64,000 nt of DNA from Altererythrobacter lutimaris (GTDB lineage: Bacteria > Pseudomonadota > Alphaproteobacteria > Sphingomonadales > Sphingomonadaceae). The stretch covers positions 2,826,693 to 2,890,692 of the forward strand of contig NZ_JABWTA010000001.1 of the NCBI RefSeq assembly GCF_013371495.1, written 5' to 3'. Shown piece by piece: positions 34,209-43,361 of the stretch (the stretch's first letter is position 1; every line of letters starts with the position of its first letter). Both the position numbers and the translations under genes were made by a program. A model generated the notes under the pieces. The model made no database searches and had not been told where the DNA came from. It saw only the letters and a list, made by a program, of their open reading frames with translations.

Positions 34209-35237
34209 ATGCGCAACAGCATGAGCGCAACAACCTTCAAGCCTGAAGTCACAACATCTTGTGCGATGCAATTTGTTGCCGTTGGCGAGCCTCTTCAAAT
34301 GGTGGAGCGAGCCATCCCCGTTGCGAGACCCAATGAGGTATTGATCAAGGTCACAGCCTGCGGTGTCTGCCGGACAGATTTGCACATTATTGATGGCGAA
34401 CTCTGTGGTCCTTTACCGATAGTACCAGGCCATGAGATCGTGGGCCGAGTGATCGCCAAAGGTGATAATGTGACGCGGTTTGCAGAAGGCGATCGTGTCG
34501 GTGTTCCCTGGCTGGGATCGACATGCGGGCGCTGCCACTATTGCTTGAAACGGCACGAGAATCTTTGCGATGATCCAGCCTTCACGGGGTTCACTGTTGA
34601 TGGAGGCTATGCATCCCATGTTGTAGCAGATGCAGACTTTTGCTTTGCGATTCCGCCAACAATCGACGATGTCCATGCGGCTCCGCTGCTGTGTGCTGGC
34701 TTGATTGGATTCCGCGCATTTTCGATGTGCGGCGAGGCCCGGAGGATCGGGCTTTATGGCTTTGGCGCGTCCGCACATATCCTTGCTCAGCTAGCGTCCG
34801 CGCTCGGCTGCAGAATTGCTGCATTTACTCGTCCCGGCGATGATGAAAGCCAAATCTTTGCGCGAGACATGGGTTGCGAATGGGCGGGCGGGACGAACAT
34901 GATGCCGCCGTTTGAGCTTGATGCGGCCATAATCTTCGCTCCCGCAGGAGAGCTTGTACCACAAGCACTTGCTGCCGTCCGCAAGGGTGGCACAGTCATC
35001 TGCGCAGGCATTCACATGAGCGATATTCCGTCCTTTCCCTATGATCTCCTCTGGGGTGAGCGCCAACTCCGCTCCGTTGCTAATCTCACGCGGGCTGATG
35101 GCGAAAGCTTCTTCAGTGCGATCGGTACCGCACCTGTGCAGACTCAAGTGGAGACATTTCCGCTTGCTAAGGCCAATCACGCGCTGGATCGTTTGCGGGA
35201 GGGAACGATCAATGGCGCAGCTGTGCTAATACCATGA
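34209..35237 (+). CDS. Zinc-dependent alcohol dehydrogenase family protein
   Basis: 342 aa medium-chain dehydrogenase. The catalytic zinc site is ACGVCRTDLHIIDGEL with VPGHEIVG; the structural zinc lobe is CGRCHYCLKRHENLC (four Cys). The cofactor loop is IGLYGFGASAHILAQLA, a slightly altered GxGxxG. The best match is the class of zinc ADHs that oxidise or reduce short alcohols/aldehydes. ATGs at 34209 and 34221 are both possible starts; neither has a strong ribosome site. First gene of an operon with the L,D-transpeptidase, P-type ATPase and acyl-CoA synthetase. Likely role: NADH re-oxidation under low oxygen (inference). Confidence 0.88.
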   Translation: MRNSMSATTFKPEVTTSCAMQFVAVGEPLQMVERAIPVARPNEVLIKVTACGVCRTDLHIIDGELCGPLPIVPGHEIVGRVIAKGDNVTRFAEGDRVGVPWLGSTCGRCHYCLKRHENLCDDPAFTGFTVDGGYASHVVADADFCFAIPPTIDDVHAAPLLCAGLIGFRAFSMCGEARRIGLYGFGASAHILAQLASALGCRIAAFTRPGDDESQIFARDMGCEWAGGTNMMPPFELDAAIIFAPAGELVPQALAAVRKGGTVICAGIHMSDIPSFPYDLLWGERQLRSVANLTRADGESFFSAIGTAPVQTQVETFPLAKANHALDRLREGTINGAAVLIP

Positions 35238-36457
35238 TAAGGGCGATACTCCTGATGCTGATGAGCGCGTTGCTTGCGGCTGCGCCTGCACACGCAGCAC
35301 CTGCCTGGACATCTGCGGAAGCGGAGAACCTGTTGCGCTGGATCGAACGTACGCCGGAAGAGGGGCTCACGCTTCCGGCCAAGACCACGCGTGATTTGCG
35401 GAATGCGATCGACGCAGGCGATGCTGATCGGCTCGATGCAATGGCGGATGAAGCTGCGCTATTGCTGATGCGCGCGTGGCGCGGGCGGTGCTGCGGACCA
35501 AGGCGTCCGTCCTGGTGGCATATTCACGGTGGGATGTCTGACGAGGAACTCCAAAGTGGTTTGGAAACAGCCTTAGGAGCAGGATTTCTCGACCTTTATC
35601 TGCGGTCCATTCGCCCCTCGCATCCTCACTATAGCAGGCTGATTGAAGCGCTGGCGGAGGAACAAGATGCAGATCGACAAGCAGTTCTCAAGGCTAATCT
35701 GGCACGCTGGCGCTTGCTGCCTGCTCGGATGGGTGAGCAATATCTGCTGGTCAACATCGCCGCTCAAGAACTTACCTTATGGCAAGACAATGAAATCGAG
35801 GGCCGCTGGAAAGTTATCGTTGGGAAACCAATCACTCGCACTCCGGTGTTCACGACGCAAGTGAGCGGCGTTGTGCTCAATCCATGGTGGGAAATCCCAT
35901 CCAGCATCGCCGCTGAAGGCATTGCCCGTTTTGTACAACGCAGCCCATCTGCGGCGCGGGCGCGAGGCTACATCTACCAAAATGGGCGATACCGACAGAT
36001 GCCTGGCGACAACAATGCGCTCGGCCGGATGAAGCTTGTCATGCCCAATCCGTACTCCGTCTTCCTGCATGACACGTCCAATCGCGAGCTGTTCGCTGAA
36101 GACAAACGCTTCTTCAGTCATGGCTGCATCCGTGTTGACCAAGCGCTGTCCTTCGCGGCAACCCTTCTTGCGCCGGATGGTTGGGATCTTGCCAGAGTGG
36201 AAGCTGAGGTCGCTGGAGAGCGGACTCAGACAATACCTATGTCCGAGACCCTGCCGCTTTATGTAACCTATTTCACCGCGGAACCTTCAGCCTCTGGTGA
36301 AATACGCTTCTTTGAAGACGTGTACCGACGCGATCCGGTGGCGATATCGACCTCATCCGGTTCTGCTCAAAACTACCTTGCGAGCATGTACGGGTCAGAG
36401 CTTTTCGCGCAAAATTCCACGAGAGCGCTCGAAGGGGGCGGGACATGCGCCGACTGA
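35234..36457 (+). CDS. L,D-transpeptidase (YcbB/YkuD type), secreted
   Basis: 407 aa with a signal peptide (MIRAILLMLMSALLAAAPAHA). The YkuD domain (about residues 170-330) has YLLVNIAAQELTLWQDNEIEGRWKVIVGKP and the catalytic motif FFSHGCIRVDQAL with His296 and Cys298. L,D-transpeptidases make 3-3 crosslinks or anchor lipoproteins in peptidoglycan, often in stationary-phase or stressed cells. The region before the catalytic domain is helical with an unusual RGRCCGPRRPSWWH stretch. The start overlaps the dehydrogenase stop (ATGA). Confidence 0.88.
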   Translation: MIRAILLMLMSALLAAAPAHAAPAWTSAEAENLLRWIERTPEEGLTLPAKTTRDLRNAIDAGDADRLDAMADEAALLLMRAWRGRCCGPRRPSWWHIHGGMSDEELQSGLETALGAGFLDLYLRSIRPSHPHYSRLIEALAEEQDADRQAVLKANLARWRLLPARMGEQYLLVNIAAQELTLWQDNEIEGRWKVIVGKPITRTPVFTTQVSGVVLNPWWEIPSSIAAEGIARFVQRSPSAARARGYIYQNGRYRQMPGDNNALGRMKLVMPNPYSVFLHDTSNRELFAEDKRFFSHGCIRVDQALSFAATLLAPDGWDLARVEAEVAGERTQTIPMSETLPLYVTYFTAEPSASGEIRFFEDVYRRDPVAISTSSGSAQNYLASMYGSELFAQNSTRALEGGGTCAD

Positions 36458-36495
36458 CCATGTTCCTTCTTCCAGAATAATCGGCTGTATCGGAC

Positions 36496-39135
36496 ATGAT
36501 CCCAGAAGATCGCGCCTGGCATAGCTTGACTACGGAACAAACGCTCGCCGCGTTAAGCACCGATCCCAGTGGTCTCTCGGAAGCGGAAGCAGGGATGCGT
36601 CTGGCGCAATATGGTTCAAACCAACTGCCTGAAGCGCGGATGCTCGGGCCGATACATGTTTTTCTGCGGCAGTTCCGCAGCCCGCTTATTTACCTCTTGC
36701 TTATTGCAGGAGTTCTTTCGCTCGTCATCGGGGATCGTTGGGATGCAATTTTCATATTTGGGGTTTTGCTGCTCAACGCGGCCATCGGAGCGTTCCAGGA
36801 GCTAAAGGCCGATGCAAGCGCGCGTGCCTTGCGATCTCTTGTCCCGCAAATCGCGCGAGTGCGCCGTGGCGGCGGTACCCGCGATGTCCCGTCTGAAGAG
36901 ATTGTGCCAGGTGATGTTGTAGAGCTCGAAAGCGGCGTTTCAGTCACTGCCGATATGCGGCTGATCGACGCGGTTGGCCTGGAAGTTGATGAGTCGACCT
37001 TCACCGGCGAGTCGATGCCCATAGCCAAGCGCGCAGAGGATCGCCTCGATGAAAAATCGGTGGTCGCTGACCGAACCAATATGCTCCATGCTGGCACTTC
37101 AGTGGTTGAGGGCAGAGCGCTGGCCGTGGTCACTCAAACAGGGGCCGCTTCGCAATTAGGCCACATTGATCGCACGTTGGCGCAGGCTGCGAGCAGTGCT
37201 GAAGCAGTCCCGCTTGTTCGGCGCATGGCGGTGCTCGCTCGCCAGATCGCGCTTATCGCCGTGGCCTTGATTGTGGTCTTAGGCACTTGGCTTGCACTCG
37301 AAGGACAGGGGTGGCGAGACATCGTGCTTCTCGCGATAGCACTTGCTGTGGCGGCCATTCCTGAGGGGCTTCCGATTGCTGTCACGGTAGCACTGTCTGC
37401 CGCTGCCAGCCGGATGGCGCGCCGCAATGTGATCGTGCGCGCTCTGCCTGCCGTTGAGGGGCTCGGCGCTTGCACGCTGATCGCCAGCGACAAAACTGGC
37501 ACGCTTACAGTCAATCGGTTGACTGTCGATCAAGTGGCGCTTCAAGATGGACAGACTGTTGCTCGAACAGAATGGCAATCAGCGCGAGTGGATGGTTCAT
37601 TGACGCGCCTCGCTGAGGCTGCGGGTCTGTGCAATGAAGCAAAGCTGCGCGTTCACGGCAGCCCGGTCGGCGATGCAGTGGACGTAGCGCTGCTGGATTT
37701 CGCAAGAGAGAATGGCTGCGATCTTGAACGGTTGGTCACTGCTGACCGACTTTCCATCGTGCCTTATGAGCCTGCCTTGCGTTACGCGGCGGTTGAAGCC
37801 GATTTTGGTTCGGAAGTCAGGGCGATTGTGAAAGGCGCACCAGAAACGGTGCTTACGATGTGCCGCGATGCGGATGCAGGCGCCTTGCCCATAGCCGAAC
37901 AACTTGCTGCTGAGGGCTACCGCGTTCTGGCTTTGGCCGAAGGACAGGGGCATTCCGGCGATGGGCACATTTACGATCATTTGCATGAATTGGAGCTCCT
38001 TGGTTTTGTCGGTCTTACTGATCCCCTGCGTCATGGAGTGCCCGAAGCGGTCGCCAAGTGCCGCGAAGCTGGCGTTGCCGTCTGCATGATAACAGGCGAT
38101 CATCCAGCCACCGCGCTTGCGATCGCTCGAAAGCTCGGAATGGATGCCGATGATTGCGATGTCGTGACCGGCGAGCAGTTGCAGTCTCTTGCCACGGATT
38201 CTGAGGAATTCGCTCAGCGCGTGAATTCAAGCCAGATTTTCGCTCGCACCGAGCCTGCGCAGAAGCTTGCCATTGTAAAGGCACTTGAAGCGACAGGGCA
38301 TACAGTTGCGGTAACTGGCGACGGTGTAAATGACGGTCCAGCACTTCGCATGGCTGATATTGGCATTGCAATGGGACGAGGCGGTACCGATGTAGCGCGC
38401 GGCGCGTCCGATCTGGTGCTTGCTGACGACAATTTTGCGACGATTGTCGCGGGGATTGAAGAAGGGCGCGTAACCTTCGTTAATATCCGCAAGATCGTTC
38501 TCTTCATGCTCGCTACCGGCGCGGCTGAAATCCTGATGTTCTTGCTGGCGATCTCGCTTAGCCTTCCCATGCCGCTGACCCCCGTACAATTGCTGTGGCT
38601 GAACCTTGTGACCAACGGCGTGCTCGACGTTACGCTGGGCTTTGGGCGGGGGGATGGCGATGAACTCAAGCATCCACCCAAACGCAAGCTTGCATCGCTT
38701 GTCGATGGTGATGCTCTTATCTTGATGTTGCCGGGAGCGATCCTGATGACAGTGATTGCTGTATGGGTCCTCAATGATCGGCTCGCGCTCAATATGCCGA
38801 TTGAGGATGCCCGCAATCACGTGTTGTTGATGGTGGTGACCTTCCAGATCGCCTTCCTGCTAAGTATCCGCAACCTTACACTCCCCTTCTGGCGCTGGCA
38901 TGCGCCTGAGAATGGGTGGATGTTTGTCGGTATGGCGATCGCAGTAGCACTGCAAATTGCCGCGATGACCGTCCCATGGTTGCAACGCTTCCTTGATACC
39001 GCGCCGGTCGAGATGGATTTTCTCGTGCTTTGTGGCGGTGCTGCGCTGGCCGTCCTACTGGCCACTGAAGGCGCAAAACGCTGGCTCGTCCATCAGCAGA
39101 GACAGCGAGAAATACCCCAGGAATCAGCGATATGA
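36496..39135 (+). CDS. Cation-translocating P-type ATPase (P2 group)
   Basis: 879 aa. Motifs in order: the N-terminal cation ATPase domain, TFTGESMPI (dephosphorylation loop), IALAVAAIPEGLPIAVTVAL (M4 ion site), ASDKTGTLT with phospho-Asp332, IVKGAPETV (nucleotide domain), MITGDHPATA, VAVTGDGVNDGPALRMADIGIAMG, and M5-M6 with LLWLNLVTNGVLDVTLG. The M6 sequence reads TNGVLD where SERCA-type Ca2+ pumps read TDGLPA, so the ion (Ca2+, Na+/K+ or other) is open. Similar ATPases (CtpF) belong to the DosR regulon. It begins 38 nt after the transpeptidase and overlaps the next start (ATGA). Confidence 0.92.
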   Translation: MIPEDRAWHSLTTEQTLAALSTDPSGLSEAEAGMRLAQYGSNQLPEARMLGPIHVFLRQFRSPLIYLLLIAGVLSLVIGDRWDAIFIFGVLLLNAAIGAFQELKADASARALRSLVPQIARVRRGGGTRDVPSEEIVPGDVVELESGVSVTADMRLIDAVGLEVDESTFTGESMPIAKRAEDRLDEKSVVADRTNMLHAGTSVVEGRALAVVTQTGAASQLGHIDRTLAQAASSAEAVPLVRRMAVLARQIALIAVALIVVLGTWLALEGQGWRDIVLLAIALAVAAIPEGLPIAVTVALSAAASRMARRNVIVRALPAVEGLGACTLIASDKTGTLTVNRLTVDQVALQDGQTVARTEWQSARVDGSLTRLAEAAGLCNEAKLRVHGSPVGDAVDVALLDFARENGCDLERLVTADRLSIVPYEPALRYAAVEADFGSEVRAIVKGAPETVLTMCRDADAGALPIAEQLAAEGYRVLALAEGQGHSGDGHIYDHLHELELLGFVGLTDPLRHGVPEAVAKCREAGVAVCMITGDHPATALAIARKLGMDADDCDVVTGEQLQSLATDSEEFAQRVNSSQIFARTEPAQKLAIVKALEATGHTVAVTGDGVNDGPALRMADIGIAMGRGGTDVARGASDLVLADDNFATIVAGIEEGRVTFVNIRKIVLFMLATGAAEILMFLLAISLSLPMPLTPVQLLWLNLVTNGVLDVTLGFGRGDGDELKHPPKRKLASLVDGDALILMLPGAILMTVIAVWVLNDRLALNMPIEDARNHVLLMVVTFQIAFLLSIRNLTLPFWRWHAPENGWMFVGMAIAVALQIAAMTVPWLQRFLDTAPVEMDFLVLCGGAALAVLLATEGAKRWLVHQQRQREIPQESAI

Positions 39136-41258
39136 CAACGCTCTGCGAGTTTCCTACATTCGAATCCGACTGGTTGAAACCAGAGCGGGTCGTGCTGGTG
39201 GGTGCGTCTTCAAAGCTAGGCTCGGTCGGACAGGTTATTGGAGCGAATCTTCAGTCTGGGTCGAGGGCTTTCAAGCTTCAGACGGTGAATCCCCAGCAGA
39301 TCGATTGGTCGGGCACCACGCATTTCAACTCCCTTTCGGCTATTCCAATGGGCCCTGGCCTCGGCGTTGTTGCAATTCCGGCGCAAGGTGTGTCGGAGGC
39401 AATTGCAACGCTCGGCAAGAAAGGAATTCGCTATGCAGTGGTGATTTCCGCCGGGTTGGAGCGAGGGAGCGAATTGGGAAATAAGATGCTCAATGCAGCT
39501 CGGGATACAGGTGTGCGCCTGATTGGACCAAACTGCCTTGGTCTCATATTGCCGCATCATCGTCTCAACGCTTCTTTCGCACGGTCGATGCCAGCGGCGG
39601 GCGACCTCGCTCTGCTTTCGCAAAGTGGTGCCATTGCGACTGCCATGCTTGAATGGGCCGAGCCGCGCGAAGTTGGCTTTTCCGCTGTCGTATCTGTCGG
39701 CGACATGGCTCAAACCGGCATGGGCGAACTCATTGAGATATTTGCTCAGGACGCAGAGACACGCGCCATTCTGATTTATCTCGAAGGTCTCAATGACGCG
39801 CAGAGATTCATGGAGGCCGCTCGCAAAACGACGCTTACTAAGCCCGTGATCGTGCTGAAGGCGGGGCGTAGTCAAATGGCGGGGCGTGCAGCGCTGTCGC
39901 ACACAGGCGCGCTCGCGGGATCTTGGGATGTCTACCGCGCAGCATTTCGCGAGGCTGGGATCGTTGCGGTCGATACGCTTGAGGACATGTTTGACGTGGC
40001 TAGCCTCCTGAGTTGCTATCCCGAAGGTGCCAAGGAGAACCTTGCTATCATAACCAATGGCGGCGGTGCAGGAATCCTAGCGGTTGATGCGATGGCCCGG
40101 ACCGGAGCAAGATTGGCAGATCTAAGCGACAAGACCGTGAACGAGCTTAATGCTTTCCTGCCGACAGTCTGGTCTCGTGCAAACCCGATCGACATCATCG
40201 GCGATGCAGACGCAAGTCGTTACAGCATGACCATTGAGACGGTTTTGGCCGATCCCGGGGTCGACGCTCTACTGGTGATGAATTGTCCTACGGGTCTTCT
40301 AAAGCCTGGCGAGGCAGCTCAGGCGACGGTTGATAGCGTGGAGCGTGCCCGGAAAGGAGGGTCGGACAAACCGGTTTTTGGATGCTGGTTGGGGGATGCA
40401 AATTTTGCAGCCGCATCGCAACAGCTCAACGAATCCCGTATCCCGATATTCTCAACGCCTTCAGATGCAGTGAGAGGATTCTCAGCGCTTCTTCAGATTC
40501 GCCGAGCGAGCGCGAAAGCATCTTCATCAGAGGTTGAAGTTTCGAACCCCAAAACAATGGCCCAAGCACAGGCGCTGATGCAATCAGTTAAGAACGATGG
40601 CCGCAGAATTCTCAGCGAGATCGAGGCCAAGACCCTGCTTGCGGAATTTGGAATCCCTGTTGTCGAAACCCGCTTGATCGCCTGCGAGGATGATTTCCAA
40701 GAAGCATGTGCTGCGATCAAACCGCCTTATGCATTGAAAATCGTATCGCCCGACATCACGCACAAGTCCGATTTCGGAGGAGTGGCGCTCGGCCTTTCCA
40801 ATGCTAGCGCGGTGCGAAGGGCAGCTGAGGCTATGAAGAAGCATATTTCAGATGCGTTTCCCGATGCCCGGCTGGACGGATTTGCGATTCAGCCAATGGT
40901 GGCGCGCAAGTCCGCGCACGAGCTTTTCGCTGGGCTCGCACAGGATACGACCTTCGGCCCAATTGTGCTGTTCGGCGCGGGCGGTACTGCCATTGAAGTG
41001 ATTGCCGATAAAGCGATTGGGTTGCCGCCGGTCTCGTCGAGACAGGCCCAGGAAATGATCGCCGCCACGCGGATTTCTCGGCAGCTTGCAGGGTACAGGC
41101 ACGTGCCTCAAGCTGACCTTGTTGCAATCACAAAGGTCCTGGAGGCTCTCTCGCGACTTGCGGTGACTCTACCTGAAATAGCCGAGCTTGATGTCAATCC
41201 GTTGCTCGCGGACGCAGACGGTGTAGTGGCGCTCGACGCACGTGTGATCCTTCGCTGA
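39132..41258 (+). CDS. Acetate/acyl-CoA ligase (ADP-forming), fused alpha-beta
   Basis: 708 aa NDP-forming acyl-CoA synthetase, which conserves thioester energy as ATP. N-terminal CoA-binding Rossmann domain (VVLVGASSKLGSVG), Succinyl-CoA-ligase-like middle (LIGPNCLGL, LLSQSGAIATAML, RAALSHTGALAGS with His257 as expected phospho-His), and a C-terminal ATP-grasp domain from about residue 480 (ILSEIEAKTLLAEFGIPVVET, ALKIVSPDITHKSDFGGVALG, IAELDVNPLL). It lacks the GNAT domain seen in Pat-type relatives. ADP-forming synthetases make ATP in fermenting organisms, which fits low-oxygen control. Confidence 0.9.
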   Translation: MTTLCEFPTFESDWLKPERVVLVGASSKLGSVGQVIGANLQSGSRAFKLQTVNPQQIDWSGTTHFNSLSAIPMGPGLGVVAIPAQGVSEAIATLGKKGIRYAVVISAGLERGSELGNKMLNAARDTGVRLIGPNCLGLILPHHRLNASFARSMPAAGDLALLSQSGAIATAMLEWAEPREVGFSAVVSVGDMAQTGMGELIEIFAQDAETRAILIYLEGLNDAQRFMEAARKTTLTKPVIVLKAGRSQMAGRAALSHTGALAGSWDVYRAAFREAGIVAVDTLEDMFDVASLLSCYPEGAKENLAIITNGGGAGILAVDAMARTGARLADLSDKTVNELNAFLPTVWSRANPIDIIGDADASRYSMTIETVLADPGVDALLVMNCPTGLLKPGEAAQATVDSVERARKGGSDKPVFGCWLGDANFAAASQQLNESRIPIFSTPSDAVRGFSALLQIRRASAKASSSEVEVSNPKTMAQAQALMQSVKNDGRRILSEIEAKTLLAEFGIPVVETRLIACEDDFQEACAAIKPPYALKIVSPDITHKSDFGGVALGLSNASAVRRAAEAMKKHISDAFPDARLDGFAIQPMVARKSAHELFAGLAQDTTFGPIVLFGAGGTAIEVIADKAIGLPPVSSRQAQEMIAATRISRQLAGYRHVPQADLVAITKVLEALSRLAVTLPEIAELDVNPLLADADGVVALDARVILR

Positions 41259-41267
41259 TCCCCTCCT

Positions 41268-41283
41268 TACGGAGGTTTCCGTA
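41268..41283. promoter_or_regulatory. Inverted repeat TACGGA-N4-TCCGTA upstream of hsp20
   Basis: Perfect 6-bp arms separated by GGTT, 63 nt before the hsp20 start. The arm TCCGTA is the left part of the FixJ-like boxes at 30012 and 58524, so it may be a variant operator of the same regulator. Confidence 0.45.
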
Positions 41284-41346
41284 TCGGTGGAAGCTTCGCC
41301 GAAGCATAGAGTCTTCTCTGTCAATTGCACTAACGGAGGAGAAGCA

Positions 41347-41850
41347 ATGGCTGACGAAACGCTTATCGCTACGAAGCCACGCGAACAAACTGCACTGTCG
41401 GACTACCTGCGTGAACCCTTCAGTCGTTTGCGCGGCGAAGTTGATCGGATGTTTGACGAATTCCCGCCACGTTTTCCCGCCAGCAATCTTGGTATTCGCT
41501 ATCTCGCATCGCTGCCGATGCCTGCGCTGGAAATGAAGGAGACTGACGCGAAATACCACCTTGCCGTGGAGTTGCCGGGTGTCTCTCACGACAATGTCGA
41601 CATTTCCGTCGAAGGAGACATGCTTGTTCTCAAAGGCGAGAAGAAGGACGAACGCGAGGAAAAGGAGCGCGACTACACCATATCCGAGCGCAGCTACGTG
41701 GCGTTCGAACGCAGAGTTTCGCTACCCAAGGATAGCTTAGTCGATGAGATCACCGCGACTTCCGAAAACGGCGTGATTTCAATCATGATCCCGCGAAGCC
41801 AGGGTGTGACCGAAGGCGTACGCAAGATCGAGATCTCAACCAAAGCTTGA
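41347..41850 (+). CDS. Hsp20/alpha-crystallin small heat shock protein
   Basis: 167 aa from ATG 41347, with GGAGGAG 6 nt upstream. The alpha-crystallin domain (about residues 60-165) reads PALEMKETDAKYHLAVELPGVSHDNVDISVEGDMLVLKGEK, then ERSYVAFERRVSLPKDSLVDEI and the terminal GVISIMIP. ATP-independent holdase for unfolding proteins. HspX, the small Hsp of M. tuberculosis, is a hallmark of the DosR dormancy regulon. Single-gene unit between an inverted repeat and a terminator. Confidence 0.93.
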   Translation: MADETLIATKPREQTALSDYLREPFSRLRGEVDRMFDEFPPRFPASNLGIRYLASLPMPALEMKETDAKYHLAVELPGVSHDNVDISVEGDMLVLKGEKKDEREEKERDYTISERSYVAFERRVSLPKDSLVDEITATSENGVISIMIPRSQGVTEGVRKIEISTKA

Positions 41851-41883
41851 TTCTGGATGGCAACGAGCTGCAGCCATCTCGAA

Positions 41884-41927
41884 GGCCATTCCTCACGGTG
41901 GAGTAACTGTGAGGGGTGGCCTTCTCT
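41884..41927 (+). terminator. Rho-independent terminator after hsp20
   Basis: GGCCATTCCTCAC (41884-41896) pairs with GTGAGGGGTGGCC (41909-41921), 13 bp with two G-U pairs, then TTCTCTCT. Confidence 0.8.
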
Positions 41928-41993
41928 CTGTGTGGGTCAGGTGTTCGAAAATGCTCTGCAACCACCAACAACTTCTATTAGGCTTTGCTAAAT

Positions 41994-42013
41994 TAGATAT
42001 AATTAATATACTA
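41994..42013. promoter_or_regulatory. AT-rich inverted repeat, probable operator of the BigR-like repressor
   Basis: A 20-bp AT-only-core sequence with arms TAG-A-TATA and A-TATA-CTA, ending at the first possible start codon of the ArsR-family gene. BigR/SqrR proteins bind AT-rich palindromes that overlap their own promoter, so autorepression is likely. Confidence 0.5.
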
Positions 42014-42345
42014 TGATTGCTATGACACTCGAACTAGATGACATGCGCGCGAATGCGAGCGAAGCGGCTGACTTCTTGCGTGCATTGTCCAACCGACCTC
42101 GCTTGATGATCCTCTGCCATTTGGTTGAAGCCGAGGAGCTTTCTGTGGGGCAATTGGTGACGCGCGTCGGTATCAGTCAATCCGCGCTTTCTCAGCACCT
42201 TGCCAAGCTGCGCGATCAAGGACTGGTGACCTTTCGTCGCGAAGCTCAGACACTTTTCTATCACATCGCGGACCCGCGCGCTGCACGCTTGCTTGAGACT
42301 CTACATGAACTCTTCTGCAGTCACGGACAGAGGTCCGATGGATAA
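42013..42345 (+). CDS. BigR/SqrR-like ArsR-family sulfide/persulfide repressor
   Basis: 110 aa winged-HTH repressor (SVGQLVTRVGISQSALSQHLAKLRDQGLV). Two Cys sit where BigR and SqrR have their redox pair: Cys35 in LMILCHL and Cys102 in LHELFCSHG, 67 residues apart (66 in SqrR). In those proteins persulfides join the pair by a tetrasulfide or disulfide bridge and release DNA. ATG 42022 is an alternative start that would leave the operator outside the gene. The genes that follow are those expected of a BigR regulon. Confidence 0.85.
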   Translation: MIAMTLELDDMRANASEAADFLRALSNRPRLMILCHLVEAEELSVGQLVTRVGISQSALSQHLAKLRDQGLVTFRREAQTLFYHIADPRAARLLETLHELFCSHGQRSDG

Positions 42346-42410
42346 GGATCAATCCGTATCGCGAACGACATCTGCCTTAGCCCACAATCTCTGAATGCGT
42401 TTGGAAGCCA

Positions 42411-43346
42411 ATGAAAATGAAGCTGGATTCAAATATCAAACAAGCCACTGAGTTGGTTCGGCAGACACTTGATACTGATCGACAGGCACCAATCGTGAAG
42501 GGCTTCTTTCACGAGCCTACCTACACGGCATCCTATGTTGTTCATGATCCAGCGACCAACCGCGGGGCGATTATCGACTCTGTACTCGATTTTGATCAGC
42601 CATCAGGCCGGACTTCGACGGAATCTGCCGATCAAATCGCAAATTACGTTCGCGATGCTGAGATTGAAATTGACTATATTCTCGAAACTCATGCCCATGC
42701 TGATCACCTGTCTGCTGCGCCCTATTTGCAAGACGAGTTAGGCGGCAAAATCGGGATAGGGCGCGAGATTCTCACTGTCCAAGAGGTGTTTGGAAAAGTC
42801 TTCAATGAAGGCACTGGTTTCGCTCGCGACGGCTCTCAATTCGATCATTTGATAGAAGACGGTGAGGTATTTACGCTTGGCAAGTTGCAGATCGCCGCGC
42901 TGCACGTGCCCGGACACACCCCTGCGGACATGGCTTATATTATCGGTGATGCTTTGTTTGTCGGAGATACGATGTTCATGCCTGATTACGGAACAGCGCG
43001 TGCCGATTTTCCGGGCGGTGATGCGCGTACTTTGTTTCGGTCAATTCGTCGTTTGATGGAGTTTCCTGACGAAACCCGTGTCTTCCTGTGCCATGACTAT
43101 AAAGCACCCGGGCGCGACCAATTCGTCTGGGAGACTACCATTGGCGCGCAGCGTAGCGCGAACGTACATGCACATGACGGCGTTAGCGAAGATGAGTTTG
43201 TTGCCATGAGGACTGCTCGAGACAAGACGCTGGGCATGCCGCGCCTCATCTTGCCTTCTATCCAAGTCAATATGCGCGCTGGCCACCTGCCTGAGCCTGA
43301 GTCCAATGGCACGCGCTATCTGAAGCTGCCGCTCAACAGTTTCTAA
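42411..43346 (+). CDS. blh: Persulfide dioxygenase-type metallo-hydrolase (Blh/ETHE1-like)
   Basis: 311 aa MBL-fold protein. Iron-binding motif YILETHAHADHLSAAPYLQ (HxHxDH), LHVPGHTPADMAYIIGDALFVGDTMFMPDYG and VFLCHDYKAPG supply the remaining ligands. The C-terminal extension (QVNMRAGHLPEPESNGTRYLKLPLN) is typical of Blh encoded in BigR operons. It oxidises glutathione persulfide to sulfite, the second step of sulfide detoxification after sulfide:quinone reductase. No sqr gene is in the window. Confidence 0.9.
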   Translation: MKMKLDSNIKQATELVRQTLDTDRQAPIVKGFFHEPTYTASYVVHDPATNRGAIIDSVLDFDQPSGRTSTESADQIANYVRDAEIEIDYILETHAHADHLSAAPYLQDELGGKIGIGREILTVQEVFGKVFNEGTGFARDGSQFDHLIEDGEVFTLGKLQIAALHVPGHTPADMAYIIGDALFVGDTMFMPDYGTARADFPGGDARTLFRSIRRLMEFPDETRVFLCHDYKAPGRDQFVWETTIGAQRSANVHAHDGVSEDEFVAMRTARDKTLGMPRLILPSIQVNMRAGHLPEPESNGTRYLKLPLNSF

Positions 43347-43361
43347 GAGGAGACCCAAACA

